Shown here piece by piece: positions 16,384 through 26,320 of a DNA stretch of 64,000 nucleotides. Every line of letters begins with the position of its first letter. Position 1 is the first letter of the stretch. Source of the stretch: an uncultured Bacilli bacterium (lineage in GTDB: Bacteria > Bacillota_I > Bacilli_A > RF39 > UBA660). Under the pieces are notes generated by a model, which searched no databases, had not been told where the DNA came from, and worked only from the letters and a program-made list of their open reading frames with translations. The stretch is from the NCBI GenBank assembly GCA_934101595.1, contig CAKORR010000005.1, forward strand, positions 1 to 64,000. The letters are read 5' to 3'. Both the position numbers and the translations under genes were made by a program.

Positions 16384-17160
16384 ATGAGTGTATTAAGAGG
16401 AAAAACATTGCTTATTGCCTCTGCTAAAGGCGGTGTAGGCAAAACATTTTTAACTACAAATTTAGCAGGTATATTTGCTAGTTTAAATAAAAAAGTCTTA
16501 ATAATTGACTTTGATTTGTCGTGCGGTGGAATAGCAGTTAGCTTAAATACGCCTTTTGAAAAAAACATTTATAATTTTGTAGATGACTACAATAATAATA
16601 GGTATAAAAATTTTTCTAATTACGTAACAAAATATAATGATGAAATATATTTTTTAGCGTGCCCTAAAGATCCACGTCAAGCTGCCAGGATCGATTCTAA
16701 GTATATTGATATAATTCTTGACAAGGCCACAAATAACTTTGATGTTGTTTTAATAGATACAAATCATAATTTAAATGAATTTAATATTTCAACCATGGAC
16801 AAGGTTGATAAGATACTATTTGTAATAACTAACGATTTGTTAGATCTAAAAAATATGCGCAGTTTATTAAGTGTTTTTAAGGATGTAGAAAATACAAACT
16901 ACAAGATACTACTTAATAATAGTAGGGATCCTTTTAAAAAGTATTTCTCTTTTTATGATATAAAAAATTTAATTAAAGCCAATATAGATTATACTATAAG
17001 CAGTGATTTATTTATTAAAAATATAGATGCTTACCAAGTTGATGGAAAGATAATTACTTTAGATAAAAAGATGCCAAGCGTATTTAATAAAGATTATGTT
17101 ACTTTTATGACTATTGCATCTGATTTGTTCCAAGGAGATGATGAAAATGGCAAAAAGTAG
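16384..17160 (+). CDS. CpaE/TadZ-like MinD-family ATPase
   Basis: This 258-residue ParA/MinD-type ATPase has the deviant Walker A KGGVGKT (about 15-21), the switch DFDLSCGG and Walker B VVLIDT. In Tad systems CpaE/TadZ localises the pilus machine at the pole. There is no N-terminal receiver-like domain, as is common in Bacillota. It is followed immediately by CpaF with a 14-bp overlap. Confidence 0.85.
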   Translation: MSVLRGKTLLIASAKGGVGKTFLTTNLAGIFASLNKKVLIIDFDLSCGGIAVSLNTPFEKNIYNFVDDYNNNRYKNFSNYVTKYNDEIYFLACPKDPRQAARIDSKYIDIILDKATNNFDVVLIDTNHNLNEFNISTMDKVDKILFVITNDLLDLKNMRSLLSVFKDVENTNYKILLNNSRDPFKKYFSFYDIKNLIKANIDYTISSDLFIKNIDAYQVDGKIITLDKKMPSVFNKDYVTFMTIASDLFQGDDENGKK

Positions 17161-18472
17161 CTTAAGAAGTGCTTTTGATTTCGGCGAAGATAGAGCAAAA
17201 CAATCTGTTTTAAATGATTATGATATTTTTAGAGATAAAAAGTTATTGGATTCTTTAAGAACTAAAATAGTTGAAAACTTGATAGACAATGAGATGCCTA
17301 AAGATGTCAATTTGACTGAATGGATAAATGATGAGATAGATAAATCAATCGAAGGTTATGATTTATCTAACCTTGAGAGAAGCCATTTATTTAATTTGAT
17401 AGATAACGAAATTAATGGGCTTGGACCATTAACAGAATTACTCGAAGATAAAAACATTACTGAAATAATGGTAAACAGTCCTAAAGATATTTATATAGAA
17501 ATAGATGGTAGTATTTTAAAAGATGAATCAGTTTCGTTTATTAATGATGAGCATATCATAAGAACGATTCAAAGAATGATAGAACCTATGGGTAGAACAA
17601 TTGATGCCACTAATCCAATGGTTGACTCAAGACTACCTGATGGTTCAAGAATTAACGCAATCATCCCTCCATTATCAACCAAAGGGCCAGTTATCACAAT
17701 TCGTAAATTTAAGGAAAGTATGACATCAATTGATGATTTAATTAGAATAGGATCAATTACTCCTTATATGGCTAGATTTCTTGAGGCTTGTGTTCAGGCT
17801 AAGGTTAATATTCTTGTTTGTGGTGGTACTGGTAGTGGTAAAACAACGTTATTAAATATACTAAGCAGTTTTATTAATCAAAACGAAAGAATTATAACGA
17901 TAGAAGATGCCGCGGAGCTAAGGTTAAATCAAAGCCATGTTATTTCTCTAGAAACAAGAACAGTTAATTATGAGAGTGAAGGAGAAGTAACTATTAGAGA
18001 TTTAGTTATAAATTCATTACGTATGCGCCCGGATAGAATTATTGTCGGCGAAGTAAGAGGAAAAGAAGCTTTTGACATGTTGCAAGCGATGAATACTGGC
18101 CATGATGGATCTATGACTACTTTGCATGCTAATGGCCCGCATGATGCTTTAAATCGCCTTGAAACCATGGTATTAATGGGAAATATGGAAATACCAGTAA
18201 ATGCTATAAGAGAGTATATGTTTAATGCTATAGATTTAGTTGTAAATATTGAGCGTATGAGTGATGGAAGAAGAAAAATAACTAGTATTTCCGAATTGGA
18301 AAAAATTACCGATGGAGAAATAAAATTAAAAGAAATATTTGCCTTTAAACAAAAAGGCTTGACTGATAATGGGGAAGTAGATGGTACCTATATTAAGTAC
18401 AATTTTATTCCTAAAATATATAAAAAGATTAAGTCAAAAGGAATAAATACTATTGAAGATATTTTTGAATAA
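17147..18472 (+). CDS. cpaF: CpaF/TadA secretion ATPase
   Basis: The 441-residue hexameric ATPase powers Tad pilus assembly. An N-terminal helical region (about 1-90) precedes the T2SSE domain with GGTGSGKTT (Walker A), MRPDRIIVGEVRG (Walker B) and TGHDGSMTTLHA. ATG at 17147 lies inside the end of cpaE after AAGGAGATG. Confidence 0.95.
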   Translation: MAKSSLRSAFDFGEDRAKQSVLNDYDIFRDKKLLDSLRTKIVENLIDNEMPKDVNLTEWINDEIDKSIEGYDLSNLERSHLFNLIDNEINGLGPLTELLEDKNITEIMVNSPKDIYIEIDGSILKDESVSFINDEHIIRTIQRMIEPMGRTIDATNPMVDSRLPDGSRINAIIPPLSTKGPVITIRKFKESMTSIDDLIRIGSITPYMARFLEACVQAKVNILVCGGTGSGKTTLLNILSSFINQNERIITIEDAAELRLNQSHVISLETRTVNYESEGEVTIRDLVINSLRMRPDRIIVGEVRGKEAFDMLQAMNTGHDGSMTTLHANGPHDALNRLETMVLMGNMEIPVNAIREYMFNAIDLVVNIERMSDGRRKITSISELEKITDGEIKLKEIFAFKQKGLTDNGEVDGTYIKYNFIPKIYKKIKSKGINTIEDIFE

Positions 18473-18498
18473 ATAATCGTAAACGAAAGGAGTAAAAC

Positions 18499-19509
18499 AT
18501 GAATAATGATATGATTTTTGAAGTTACAATAGTCCAGGTTATATCTATTGTTTTACTTCTTATTGCAATTATATATTTATTGAAACAATCACGTTTCAAT
18601 AAATATGAACGGAGATTAGAAGACTTTTCATTGGTCTCTTTAAAAGATAAAGAGAAGCCCTTATTAGATAGAGTAATTAATAGCATTTTTAAAATAGTAA
18701 AATTGCTTTCCAAAAATTTAGAAAAGCATAATTTTACTCCTGGTTTAGCTATGCGTTATGAAAAATATATTAAATTTGAAGATAGATTAAAAAAGTCCGG
18801 ATATGATTATATAGCAGGTAAATTATGTTTATCTATGCTTATTGGAATTTTCAGCTTTATTACAATGATGTTTCAATATACAAAGTTTAACTTAAGTTTC
18901 TTTGTTTTAGTACTTATTTTAGGCTTCTATTTACCTGATATATATTTAATAATAGATTTTAAAAATAAGCGTAAAAGAATTGAAGAAGATCTTTTAAAAG
19001 CAATAATTATAATGAATAGCGCGTTTAAATCAGGAAGTAATATTACCCAAGCTGTTCAAGTGGTTAAAGATAATTTAAGTGGCCCAATAAGTGATGAATT
19101 TAAAAAAATTTACATCGATATAAATTATGGCTTGAGCCTTGATGTAGTTTTTAATAGGTTTTATGAAAGAGTAAAAATAGATGATATAAAATATATTACT
19201 AGTTCTCTAACATTATTGAATAAAACTGGTGGAAACATCGTTAATGTTTTTACACTTATTGAAAAAACATTTTTTGATAGGAAAAAATTAAGAAATGAAT
19301 TAAAAAGTTTAACTGCTTCAAGTGTATTTATATATAGATTGTTACTTGCTATGCCATTTGTACTATCGCTTGTAATATTCATTTTAAATAAAACATATTT
19401 TGCACCATTTTTTAACTCTTTATTAGGAATTATATCTTTTGTAATTTTAATATTGCTATATATTTTGTATGTGATTATTGTTAATAAGATATTGAAGGTG
19501 AAAATATGA
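18499..19509 (+). CDS. tadB: TadB-like platform protein
   Basis: The 336-residue T2SSF-domain inner-membrane protein has an N-terminal segment, two internal membrane segments near residues 110-155 and two at the C-terminus. The core has SAFKSGSNITQAVQVV and a TGGNIVNVFTLIE block. It forms the pilus platform with TadC. The start has AAAGGAG. It overlaps tadC by four bases. Confidence 0.85.
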   Translation: MNNDMIFEVTIVQVISIVLLLIAIIYLLKQSRFNKYERRLEDFSLVSLKDKEKPLLDRVINSIFKIVKLLSKNLEKHNFTPGLAMRYEKYIKFEDRLKKSGYDYIAGKLCLSMLIGIFSFITMMFQYTKFNLSFFVLVLILGFYLPDIYLIIDFKNKRKRIEEDLLKAIIIMNSAFKSGSNITQAVQVVKDNLSGPISDEFKKIYIDINYGLSLDVVFNRFYERVKIDDIKYITSSLTLLNKTGGNIVNVFTLIEKTFFDRKKLRNELKSLTASSVFIYRLLLAMPFVLSLVIFILNKTYFAPFFNSLLGIISFVILILLYILYVIIVNKILKVKI

Positions 19510-20204
19510 AAAAAAGTTTTGCAACCCGTATTTATAGTAAAAAAATATATGATAAAATTGATACTAAAGTAAAACTTTTTGGTAATTGGAAAAAAATTGA
19601 TACTGAAACTTTTTTAAACACTAGGCTTATACTATGTATAATAACTTTCTGTATTACTATTATCACATCTAAAGCTGGATTTATCTTAGCACCAATTTTT
19701 ACAGTCTTTGTATATGTATTATTTGAATATTTTTTACTAGATTATAGATTAAAAAAAAGAACTAAAATATTGGAAGATGAGTCAATTTATTTTTTCGAGA
19801 TTTTGGCTTTAACAATTGAAAGTGGCAGAAATTTAAAATCTTCAATAATTGTTGCCACGAAGGCTATTGATAATAACATTTCAAACGAGTTTAAAAAGAC
19901 CATTAATGAAGTTGATATGGGTAAAAGCCTTACCGAAGCCTTGGAAAGTATGAAGAAAAGAATCCCAAGTGATGCCATAAATAATGCAATTTTAAATATT
20001 ACTCAATCGAATATCTTTGGAAGTAGTATAATTGAATCGCTTTATAATCAAATTGATTTTTTAAGAGAAAAAGAGCTACAAGATGTTAAGAGAGAAATTG
20101 TAAAACTTCCAACTAAAATAAGTATTATTTCTGTATTATTCTTTGTACCTATAATGTTGCTTTTAATTTTAGCACCAGTTGTGTTAAACTATTTTATGAG
20201 ATGA
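19506..20204 (+). CDS. tadC: TadC-like platform protein
   Basis: The 232-residue T2SSF-domain membrane protein has a core with FEILALTIESGRNLKSSI and NAILNITQSNIFGSSI, and membrane segments near 40-80 and at the C-terminus. It is the partner of TadB. It ends in TGA, showing that TGA is a stop in this genome. Confidence 0.82.
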   Translation: MKKSFATRIYSKKIYDKIDTKVKLFGNWKKIDTETFLNTRLILCIITFCITIITSKAGFILAPIFTVFVYVLFEYFLLDYRLKKRTKILEDESIYFFEILALTIESGRNLKSSIIVATKAIDNNISNEFKKTINEVDMGKSLTEALESMKKRIPSDAINNAILNITQSNIFGSSIIESLYNQIDFLREKELQDVKREIVKLPTKISIISVLFFVPIMLLLILAPVVLNYFMR

Positions 20205-20208
20205 TTTT

Positions 20209-20517
20209 ATGAAAAAGTTTAACATGATTGATGAAGGATTTATATGCGAAAATTGCCAGAAAAAAGTTGAGCCACTTTTATACACCGCTAGGGATCACTG
20301 CCCAAGTTGTTTATGTAGTATTCACATTGATAATAATCCTGGCGATAGATCTGCTACATGTCTAGGAATTTTAAGACCAATAGATATTGAAAAAAACAAA
20401 AAAGCCGAATATAAAATAATATATAAATGTGATAAATGTGGAATTATTAAAAAGAACATTATGGCAAAGGATGATAATTTCGATAAAATAATTGAAGTTA
20501 TGCAAAAGAGTTTATAA
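20209..20517 (+). CDS. RNHCP-domain zinc-ribbon protein
   Basis: The 102-residue protein has CENC, HCPSCLC and a later CDKCG, giving paired zinc ligands. The TARDHCPSC block and the surrounding sequence match the RNHCP domain, whose function is unknown. It follows tadC closely, but the family is not part of Tad systems. A terminator follows. Confidence 0.72.
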   Translation: MKKFNMIDEGFICENCQKKVEPLLYTARDHCPSCLCSIHIDNNPGDRSATCLGILRPIDIEKNKKAEYKIIYKCDKCGIIKKNIMAKDDNFDKIIEVMQKSL

Positions 20518-20547
20518 ATTACAGGTTTTATACTTGTAATTTTTTTC
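20516..20547 (+). terminator. Terminator after the RNHCP gene
   Basis: AATTACA and TGTAATT pair with a 13-base loop, followed by T7. It closes the Tad transcript. Confidence 0.65.
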
Positions 20548-20591
20548 TTTGTTTGTTAAAATTAAATAGTATAAGAATAGGAGGATGCATT

Positions 20592-21002
20592 GTGGCATTT
20601 AGTAAATTTAAAAAGCTTTTTTCAGACGATGAAGATGATAATTTAATGGGAACAGAGGATGAGTTTTATTCGATTAGTGAAAGTGATGCGATTAAGGAAG
20701 CAGATAAATCGGGTAATAAAATGATTCTTTTAGAGCCAAGAGCTTATTCTGAAAGCCAACAGATAGCAGATCACTTAAAAAATAGAAATAGCGTAGTTGT
20801 GAATTTAAAAAGAGTAACAACTGAACAAGCAAAAAGAATTATAGATTTCTTAAGTGGCTGCATATATGCAATCGGAGGAACAATGCAAAAAATTGGGGTT
20901 GGAATATACCTATGCACTCCTAAAAATGTAAATGTTCAAGGAAAAATAACGGACGAAAACGAAAAAGCTAAAAATAATTCTACTGATGAAGAGTGGGGTT
21001 AA
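20592..21002 (+). CDS. sepF: Cell division protein SepF
   Basis: The 136-residue SepF has an N-terminal amphipathic membrane-binding helix (MAFSKFKKLF), an acidic linker and the SepF core with RAYSESQQIADHL, VVNLKRVTTEQAKRIIDFLSG and GGTMQKIGVGIYLCTP. It anchors FtsZ rings. GTG at 20592 is preceded by GGAGG; the upstream frame extension is not credible. divIVA follows, as in Bacillus. Confidence 0.95.
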   Translation: MAFSKFKKLFSDDEDDNLMGTEDEFYSISESDAIKEADKSGNKMILLEPRAYSESQQIADHLKNRNSVVVNLKRVTTEQAKRIIDFLSGCIYAIGGTMQKIGVGIYLCTPKNVNVQGKITDENEKAKNNSTDEEWG

Positions 21003-21029
21003 TAAAATTAATTAGAGAGACTGGTGGGT

Positions 21030-21455
21030 ATGAAAAAATTTAATACTAGTTTTACCGGATACTCTAAAACTGAAGTTAACAATTTTGTTAAAGAAGTTAC
21101 AAAAGAGTATGAAAACATGTTAAATAACTTAAAATCCAAAGATAGAGAAATAGAGGCCTTAAATAATGAACTAAAGCATTATAAAGAGTTAGAACACTCA
21201 CTTAACAAGGCACTATTAGTTGCTGAGGATGCCTCAAATAACATTAAAAGGATTGCTAAAAATGAATCGATTTCACTACTGGAGGATGCTAAAAAAAATG
21301 CCTCACGTATTGTTAATGAAGCATTATTGAAAGCTGATAATATAACCAGTGAGGCTGAATCTTTAAAAAGAAGAGTAATTATATTTAAACGCAGATTTAA
21401 ACAAAGCCTTGAAGATGAAATAAGAATTGTTGATGATATCGACGAGAGACTATAA
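21030..21455 (+). CDS. divIVA: DivIVA-domain protein
   Basis: The 141-residue DivIVA has the lipid-binding N-terminus MKKFNTSFTGYSKTEVNNFV and two coiled-coil stretches (about 28-70 and 75-125). It marks the division site and poles. It is shorter than the 165-residue B. subtilis protein. The ylmH and ylmG genes that usually lie in between are missing. GTG at 21024 is an alternative start. Confidence 0.9.
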   Translation: MKKFNTSFTGYSKTEVNNFVKEVTKEYENMLNNLKSKDREIEALNNELKHYKELEHSLNKALLVAEDASNNIKRIAKNESISLLEDAKKNASRIVNEALLKADNITSEAESLKRRVIIFKRRFKQSLEDEIRIVDDIDERL

Positions 21456-22145
21456 ACTATTATTATTTTTTATGAACTCACGGAGCATTTTGGTAAGTGC
21501 TCTTTTTTCTATTCTTGAAACATAACTTCTAGATATTTTTAATTCTTTTGCTATTTCTTTTTGGGTCATTTCATCATAATCATGTAGTCCGTATCTTTTT
21601 ACGATAATTAATCGTTCTCTTTCAGTTAAAATGTTTAAATATTTATTAAGTAAAAAGATGTTATTTTTATCATGTAACAAGTCCGCTAAATCCTTGCTTT
21701 CTTGTTTTAAAACGTCAATTAAACTAATTTCATTTCCTTCCTTATCATAACCAATAGAATCATTTAAGCTAACATTGTTTTGATTTTTTTTATCACTTCT
21801 AAAATACATCAAAATTTCATTTTGGATGCATCTTGCAGCATAAGTGGTTATTTTTGTGGATTTATTTTCTTTATAAGTGTCAATGCCTTTTATTAAACCT
21901 ATTGTTCCAATTGAAATTAAATCATCTTGGTCATTTTTATTTCCTTCAAATTTTTTAGCTATATGAGCAACCAGTCTTAAGTTATGTTCTATAAGTTTAC
22001 TTCGTGCATTTTTATCACCTTTTAACATTTCTTTTACATAATAATCTTCTTCTTCGGTAGTTAATGGATCCGGGAAAACATTATTTGAATAACTGCCTGT
22101 GAAAAACATCATTTCCTTAATAATATTTATTAATTGTAAAAACAT
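21450..22145 (-). CDS. sigK: Sporulation sigma factor K, pro-form, uninterrupted
   Basis: The 231-residue protein closely resembles sigma-K: IEHNLRLVAHIAKKFE, DLISIGTIGLIKGIDTYK, TTYAARCIQNEILMYFR, then region 4 ending ISRSYVSRIEKRALTKM. The first 17 or so residues (MFLQLINIIKEMMFFTG) form a hydrophobic pro-sequence ahead of SYSNNVFPDPLT, at the place where pro-sigma-K is cut by SpoIVFB, encoded at 10198. Sigma-K drives late mother-cell transcription. There is no skin-type insertion. ATG at 22145 follows AGGTGAT. Confidence 0.92.
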   Translation of the reverse strand: MFLQLINIIKEMMFFTGSYSNNVFPDPLTTEEEDYYVKEMLKGDKNARSKLIEHNLRLVAHIAKKFEGNKNDQDDLISIGTIGLIKGIDTYKENKSTKITTYAARCIQNEILMYFRSDKKNQNNVSLNDSIGYDKEGNEISLIDVLKQESKDLADLLHDKNNIFLLNKYLNILTERERLIIVKRYGLHDYDEMTQKEIAKELKISRSYVSRIEKRALTKMLREFIKNNNSL

Positions 22146-22210
22146 ATAAATCACCTAATAAATTATATTTGTTTTAATAGACTTTTAATATATTTTTTGA
22201 TAATATTCAA

Positions 22211-23338
22211 ATGGTGGTTAGATTGATTAATGAAGTTACTATTAATATGGATATGAAAAATAAATATTTAAGTAAATATGCTTGTTTAGATAGTGATGCG
22301 ATTTATAAAGATTCTTTAAAAGACGATATTAGAACGTCTTTTTATCATGACATCGATAAAATAATATATTCTTTATCATTTGCAAGATATATGGATAAAA
22401 CTCAAGTTTATTCTTACAAAAATAATGATCATTTAACAAAAAGAATGCTTCATGTTCTTTTTGTAAGTAAAATTGCGCGAACGATTTCAAGAGCATTACG
22501 ATTAAATGAAGATTTAACTGAGGCAATTGCCTTAGGTCATGATTTAGGGCACGTTCCTTTTGGCCATTTTGGTGAAAGCGTTCTTTCCAAAATTAGTATT
22601 GAACATAATTTGGGAGCATTTAATCATAATATTCACAGTGCTAGATTACTAATGTCTATTGAGAATTATGGCAATGGTTTAAATGTTTCTTTACAAGTAC
22701 TTGATGGTATCATATGTCATAATGGTGAATTTGCAGTTCAAAAATTAATCCCTCAAAAGAAAACATTTAAAGAATTCTATAACGAATATTATTTGTCTTA
22801 TAAAAATCCTGAAGCAATGAAGAAATATGTATCAATGACATTAGAAGGCTGTATAGTTAGAATAAGTGATATGATTGCTTATTTAGGACGTGATATAGAT
22901 GATGCAACTCGAATGAAATTTATATGTTTTTCGGACATTCCAAAGGATATTACCCTTGTTTTGGGTAATAATACTAGTGACATAATAAAAACAGTTGTCA
23001 ATGATATTATAAAAAACAGCTTCGACAAACCATATATTAAAATGAGTAAAGATGTTTATGAGGCAATAGCAAAATTAAAAGAGTTTAATTATAAGAATAT
23101 CTATAATAAAGCGTTAACGGAAAAAGAAAAAGCAATTTATGAAAATATGATGAGAAAAGTGTATGATAAAGTTCTTAAAGATTTAAATGATAAAAATAAT
23201 TCTGCAAGTGTAATAAAATCTTATTTAAAAAATATGTCATTAGAATATCAAAAAAATTCTAATGAACAAATTGCCCTAGATTATGTGGCTGGAATGACTG
23301 ATGATTTTTTAAAAAATATGTATCAGGAATTGTTATAA
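22211..23338 (+). CDS. dGTPase-like HD-domain phosphohydrolase
   Basis: The 375-residue HD-superfamily protein has HLTKRMLHVLFVSKIAR, then GHDLGHVPFGHFGE with the metal-binding HD pair, and CHNGEFAVQ later. This is the layout of deoxyguanosinetriphosphate triphosphohydrolase-like proteins, which control dNTP pools. It is divergent from sigK. The start is uncertain: ATG at 22211 or TTG at 22223, the latter five bases after GGTGG. Confidence 0.85.
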   Translation: MVVRLINEVTINMDMKNKYLSKYACLDSDAIYKDSLKDDIRTSFYHDIDKIIYSLSFARYMDKTQVYSYKNNDHLTKRMLHVLFVSKIARTISRALRLNEDLTEAIALGHDLGHVPFGHFGESVLSKISIEHNLGAFNHNIHSARLLMSIENYGNGLNVSLQVLDGIICHNGEFAVQKLIPQKKTFKEFYNEYYLSYKNPEAMKKYVSMTLEGCIVRISDMIAYLGRDIDDATRMKFICFSDIPKDITLVLGNNTSDIIKTVVNDIIKNSFDKPYIKMSKDVYEAIAKLKEFNYKNIYNKALTEKEKAIYENMMRKVYDKVLKDLNDKNNSASVIKSYLKNMSLEYQKNSNEQIALDYVAGMTDDFLKNMYQELL

Positions 23339-23376
23339 AATAAGAAATAAATGTTATAATAAAGAAGAGGTGCCAA

Positions 23377-24657
23377 ATGCAATATAACAAGTATAATTAC
23401 GAAACATATAATTTACATACGATAAAAAGCGATAAGTTTAAAAGTTGCCATATCGAAATAAATTTTAGGGATAATATCACTAAAGAAAGTTATTTAAAAT
23501 CTCTTTTTTTATCAAGCCTGATTCAGCTATGTACCAAAAAATATCCTCGTAGGATGGATTTGAGGAAACGCTCGGAGGAGCTATATCAGACAAGTTTATT
23601 TGCAAGTTCTTATAAAATGGGAGCAAGTTTGTTATTTATGGTGGGATGTGATTTTATTAATCCAACATATATAAAAGATTCTCATTATTTAGAAAACGTC
23701 TTATGCTTTTTCCTTGATGCAGTATTTGAACCTAATATAGTTGAAAATGGGTTTGATAAGGACGCTTTTGAATTGGTTAAAAATGATATTTTATCAGAAA
23801 TGGATACAGCTTGCGAGAGTCCTATGTCTTTAGCCAGTAAAAATGTGGTAAATTTAATTAATGGTGATAATCCCTTAAAATTTATGTTATCTAATTATGA
23901 TAAAAGCGAAGTAGAAAGTATTACCAAAGAGGACATTTATAGTTATTATAAAGAGGTAATAGAACATTATACGGCAGATATTATTGTATTTGGAGATCTT
24001 GATTTTGATTTTATAAAAGATTATTTAAGTAAAAATGTAGCAATCAATACTATAAAAAATCACAAAATATCTTTATACACTGATATTAAAAAGCCCAAAA
24101 AGCCTTTATTTGTAAAAGAATCTTCAAAATTTATGCAAAGCACCTTGCTTTTAGGATATTCATTAGAAAATTTAACAGAAAAAGAAAAAATTTATGTATC
24201 TCATGTTTTTGATTATATCTTCTGTAATGGAGCGTTTAAATCAAAATTGTTTGCAAATCTACGTGAAAAAAATTCACTATGCTATGGTGTTTCAAGTATT
24301 TATTTAAAATTTAATAAATTATATGTGATAAAAGTTTCCCTTGCCAAGGAAAATGTTTCTAAGGCTATTAAAGTTATAAAAAATAGTCTTAATGATATGA
24401 AAAATGGCCTTTTTGAAGACGAATTTATTGTCGAAACAAAAAAAGCCTTAACTAATTACTTGAAATCATCCGAAGATGCTATGTCAAGTTACATAAATAA
24501 TTGTTATTTAAAAGAAATAGATAACTTCCCAAGCGTTAATGAAAGAATAAAAAGTATTAATTTAGTTACTAAAGAAGACATCCAAAACTTTGCAAAAAAA
24601 TTAAAAGAATTAGTAATATATGTATTGGAGGATGGAGTTAAAGATGAAGCAAATTGA
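23377..24657 (+). CDS. M16-family peptidase-like protein, inactive type (YmfF-like)
   Basis: The 426-residue protein is of the M16 fold without the HxxEH motif, as for the non-catalytic partner in M16 pairs. FANLREKNSLCYGVSS and the glycine-rich block of the second domain are present. It is followed by a catalytic M16 gene and overlaps it, the arrangement of ymfF-ymfH, which in B. subtilis affects EF-P modification. The start has GAGGTG. Confidence 0.8.
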   Translation: MQYNKYNYETYNLHTIKSDKFKSCHIEINFRDNITKESYLKSLFLSSLIQLCTKKYPRRMDLRKRSEELYQTSLFASSYKMGASLLFMVGCDFINPTYIKDSHYLENVLCFFLDAVFEPNIVENGFDKDAFELVKNDILSEMDTACESPMSLASKNVVNLINGDNPLKFMLSNYDKSEVESITKEDIYSYYKEVIEHYTADIIVFGDLDFDFIKDYLSKNVAINTIKNHKISLYTDIKKPKKPLFVKESSKFMQSTLLLGYSLENLTEKEKIYVSHVFDYIFCNGAFKSKLFANLREKNSLCYGVSSIYLKFNKLYVIKVSLAKENVSKAIKVIKNSLNDMKNGLFEDEFIVETKKALTNYLKSSEDAMSSYINNCYLKEIDNFPSVNERIKSINLVTKEDIQNFAKKLKELVIYVLEDGVKDEAN

Positions 24658-25924
24658 AATAAAAGGCTTAAATGAAATTATATATTATGATAAAGCTAGC
24701 TGCGGCCTTCCCATATATATGTGGCAAAATAAAAATCGAACACAATATTATTTATCCTTAGGTGTAAAATATGGATCGAATGACACTGATTATAAAATTG
24801 GTGGAAAAACATACCATGACCCTAAGGGTATTGCTCATTATCTTGAACACTTAAAATTTAATGAAAGTGATAACTTTTCTGCTAATGATTTTTTCGAGGC
24901 TAATGGAAGTAGTTCAAATGCCTTTACTACATATGATTATACTAATTACGAAGTTATTGGTACAGAGTGTTTTAGTGAGAATTTAAATCATTTACTAGAC
25001 TTTGTCTTTACGCCATTTTTTAAAACTAAACTTATAAATAAAGAAAGAGGTATTATTACCGAAGAAATAAAAATGGGATTAGATAATCCTTATAATAAAC
25101 TATATTATGATTTTTATAAAAGCGTTTTTAAGAATTATAATTATGGTTATGAAATTGCCGGAACAGTTGATGATATAAAAAAAATAGATTTAAAAAGTAT
25201 AAAGAGAGTTTACAATACCTTCTATGTGCCAGATAACATGTTTTTAATTATCACTGGAAATTTTAATCCATATGAAGCAGTAGAAATTGTCAATAAAAAT
25301 TTGAAAAATAAAAAATTTTTACCAACCGAAGAAGCAAAGAAAATAATAAAAAAAGAACCCAATAAAGTTGTTTTGAAAGAAAAAACAATTAAGGGTAATG
25401 TTGAAATACCTAAAGTTAAATTAGGCATAAAAATTCCTAAGAATAGATTTAAAAATATTGATAATGAGGTAATTTTGATTTGCATTTCTATGATACTAAA
25501 ATCCAATTTTGGAGCGACTTCTAGCTTTCAAGAGTTTTTACTTCAAAATAGACTAGTTGAATTTATTAATTTTTCCAGGGAGATATATAATGACTATATT
25601 CTAATCACGTTTACTTTCGAATCACGAATTCCTGAGGAGGCAATTAAATTAATAATTGATAAGTTAAATAATTTAGAAGTAGATAAAGATAGTATTGAGA
25701 GAAGAAGAAATGTAAATGTAGCTAATATTATTCTTGATTATGATAATATAATGTGTGTAAATTCAAATATTCAAACTAGTATTGTGAAGGATGGTAAAAT
25801 TACCGACAATTTAAAAGAAATATTTGAAAATATTTCTTTAGAAAATGTACAAGATATTAAAGACAAATTAACATTTAATATAGATCAAATAGCGGTAGTA
25901 AAGCTTATTCCAAAGACTGATTAA
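24644..25924 (+). CDS. M16-family zinc peptidase (YmfH-like)
   Basis: The 426-residue protein has HYLEH near residue 61 (zinc HxxEH) and a downstream Glu in ERGIITEEIKMGLDNP, so it is the catalytic partner of the upstream protein. The DPKGIAHYLEHLKF context fits the YmfH group. ATG at 24644 lies inside the end of the upstream gene after GGAGG, implying coupled translation. The protein substrate is unknown. Confidence 0.85.
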   Translation: MKQIEIKGLNEIIYYDKASCGLPIYMWQNKNRTQYYLSLGVKYGSNDTDYKIGGKTYHDPKGIAHYLEHLKFNESDNFSANDFFEANGSSSNAFTTYDYTNYEVIGTECFSENLNHLLDFVFTPFFKTKLINKERGIITEEIKMGLDNPYNKLYYDFYKSVFKNYNYGYEIAGTVDDIKKIDLKSIKRVYNTFYVPDNMFLIITGNFNPYEAVEIVNKNLKNKKFLPTEEAKKIIKKEPNKVVLKEKTIKGNVEIPKVKLGIKIPKNRFKNIDNEVILICISMILKSNFGATSSFQEFLLQNRLVEFINFSREIYNDYILITFTFESRIPEEAIKLIIDKLNNLEVDKDSIERRRNVNVANIILDYDNIMCVNSNIQTSIVKDGKITDNLKEIFENISLENVQDIKDKLTFNIDQIAVVKLIPKTD

Positions 25925-26264
25925 CTGCCTTGCTAGCAGCTGTGTTATATGCTCTTAATAATCCTCCAGCTCCAAGTTTTATTCCGCCAAAATATCTAAC
26001 TACAACCAAAAGGCAGTTATCCAAACTGCTTTTTGTAATTATATTATATAGAGGTAATCCTCCGGTGTTATGAGGCTCATTATCATCACTTTTGCGTATT
26101 ATTGGACCAATTTTATAAGCATAAGGAATATGTCTTGCTTTTTTATGCTCCTTCTTTAAATCGCTTAAAATGTTTCTTGCTTCACTTTCATCATTAATTG
26201 TATAATAGTAAGCTATAAATTTTGATTTTTTTTCAACATAGATAAATTTGTTTAATAATTTCAT
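25905..26264 (-). CDS. YigZ/IMPACT family protein (UPF0029 domain only)
   Basis: The 119-residue protein has KSKFIAY, KARHIPYAY, DNEPHNTGG, then the family hallmark VVRYFGGIKLGAGGLLRAY. The second domain (DUF1949) of full YigZ, which is about 205-215 residues, is missing and the frame ends cleanly. It is either a short natural form or truncated. It overlaps the M16 gene's end by 20 bases. Confidence 0.82.
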   Translation of the reverse strand: MKLLNKFIYVEKKSKFIAYYYTINDESEARNILSDLKKEHKKARHIPYAYKIGPIIRKSDDNEPHNTGGLPLYNIITKSSLDNCLLVVVRYFGGIKLGAGGLLRAYNTAASKAVNQSLE

Positions 26265-26320
26265 AAAACACCACTAGTTAGATTATAACAAATGGTGTAG
26301 AATTAATAAAGGAGGGAACA

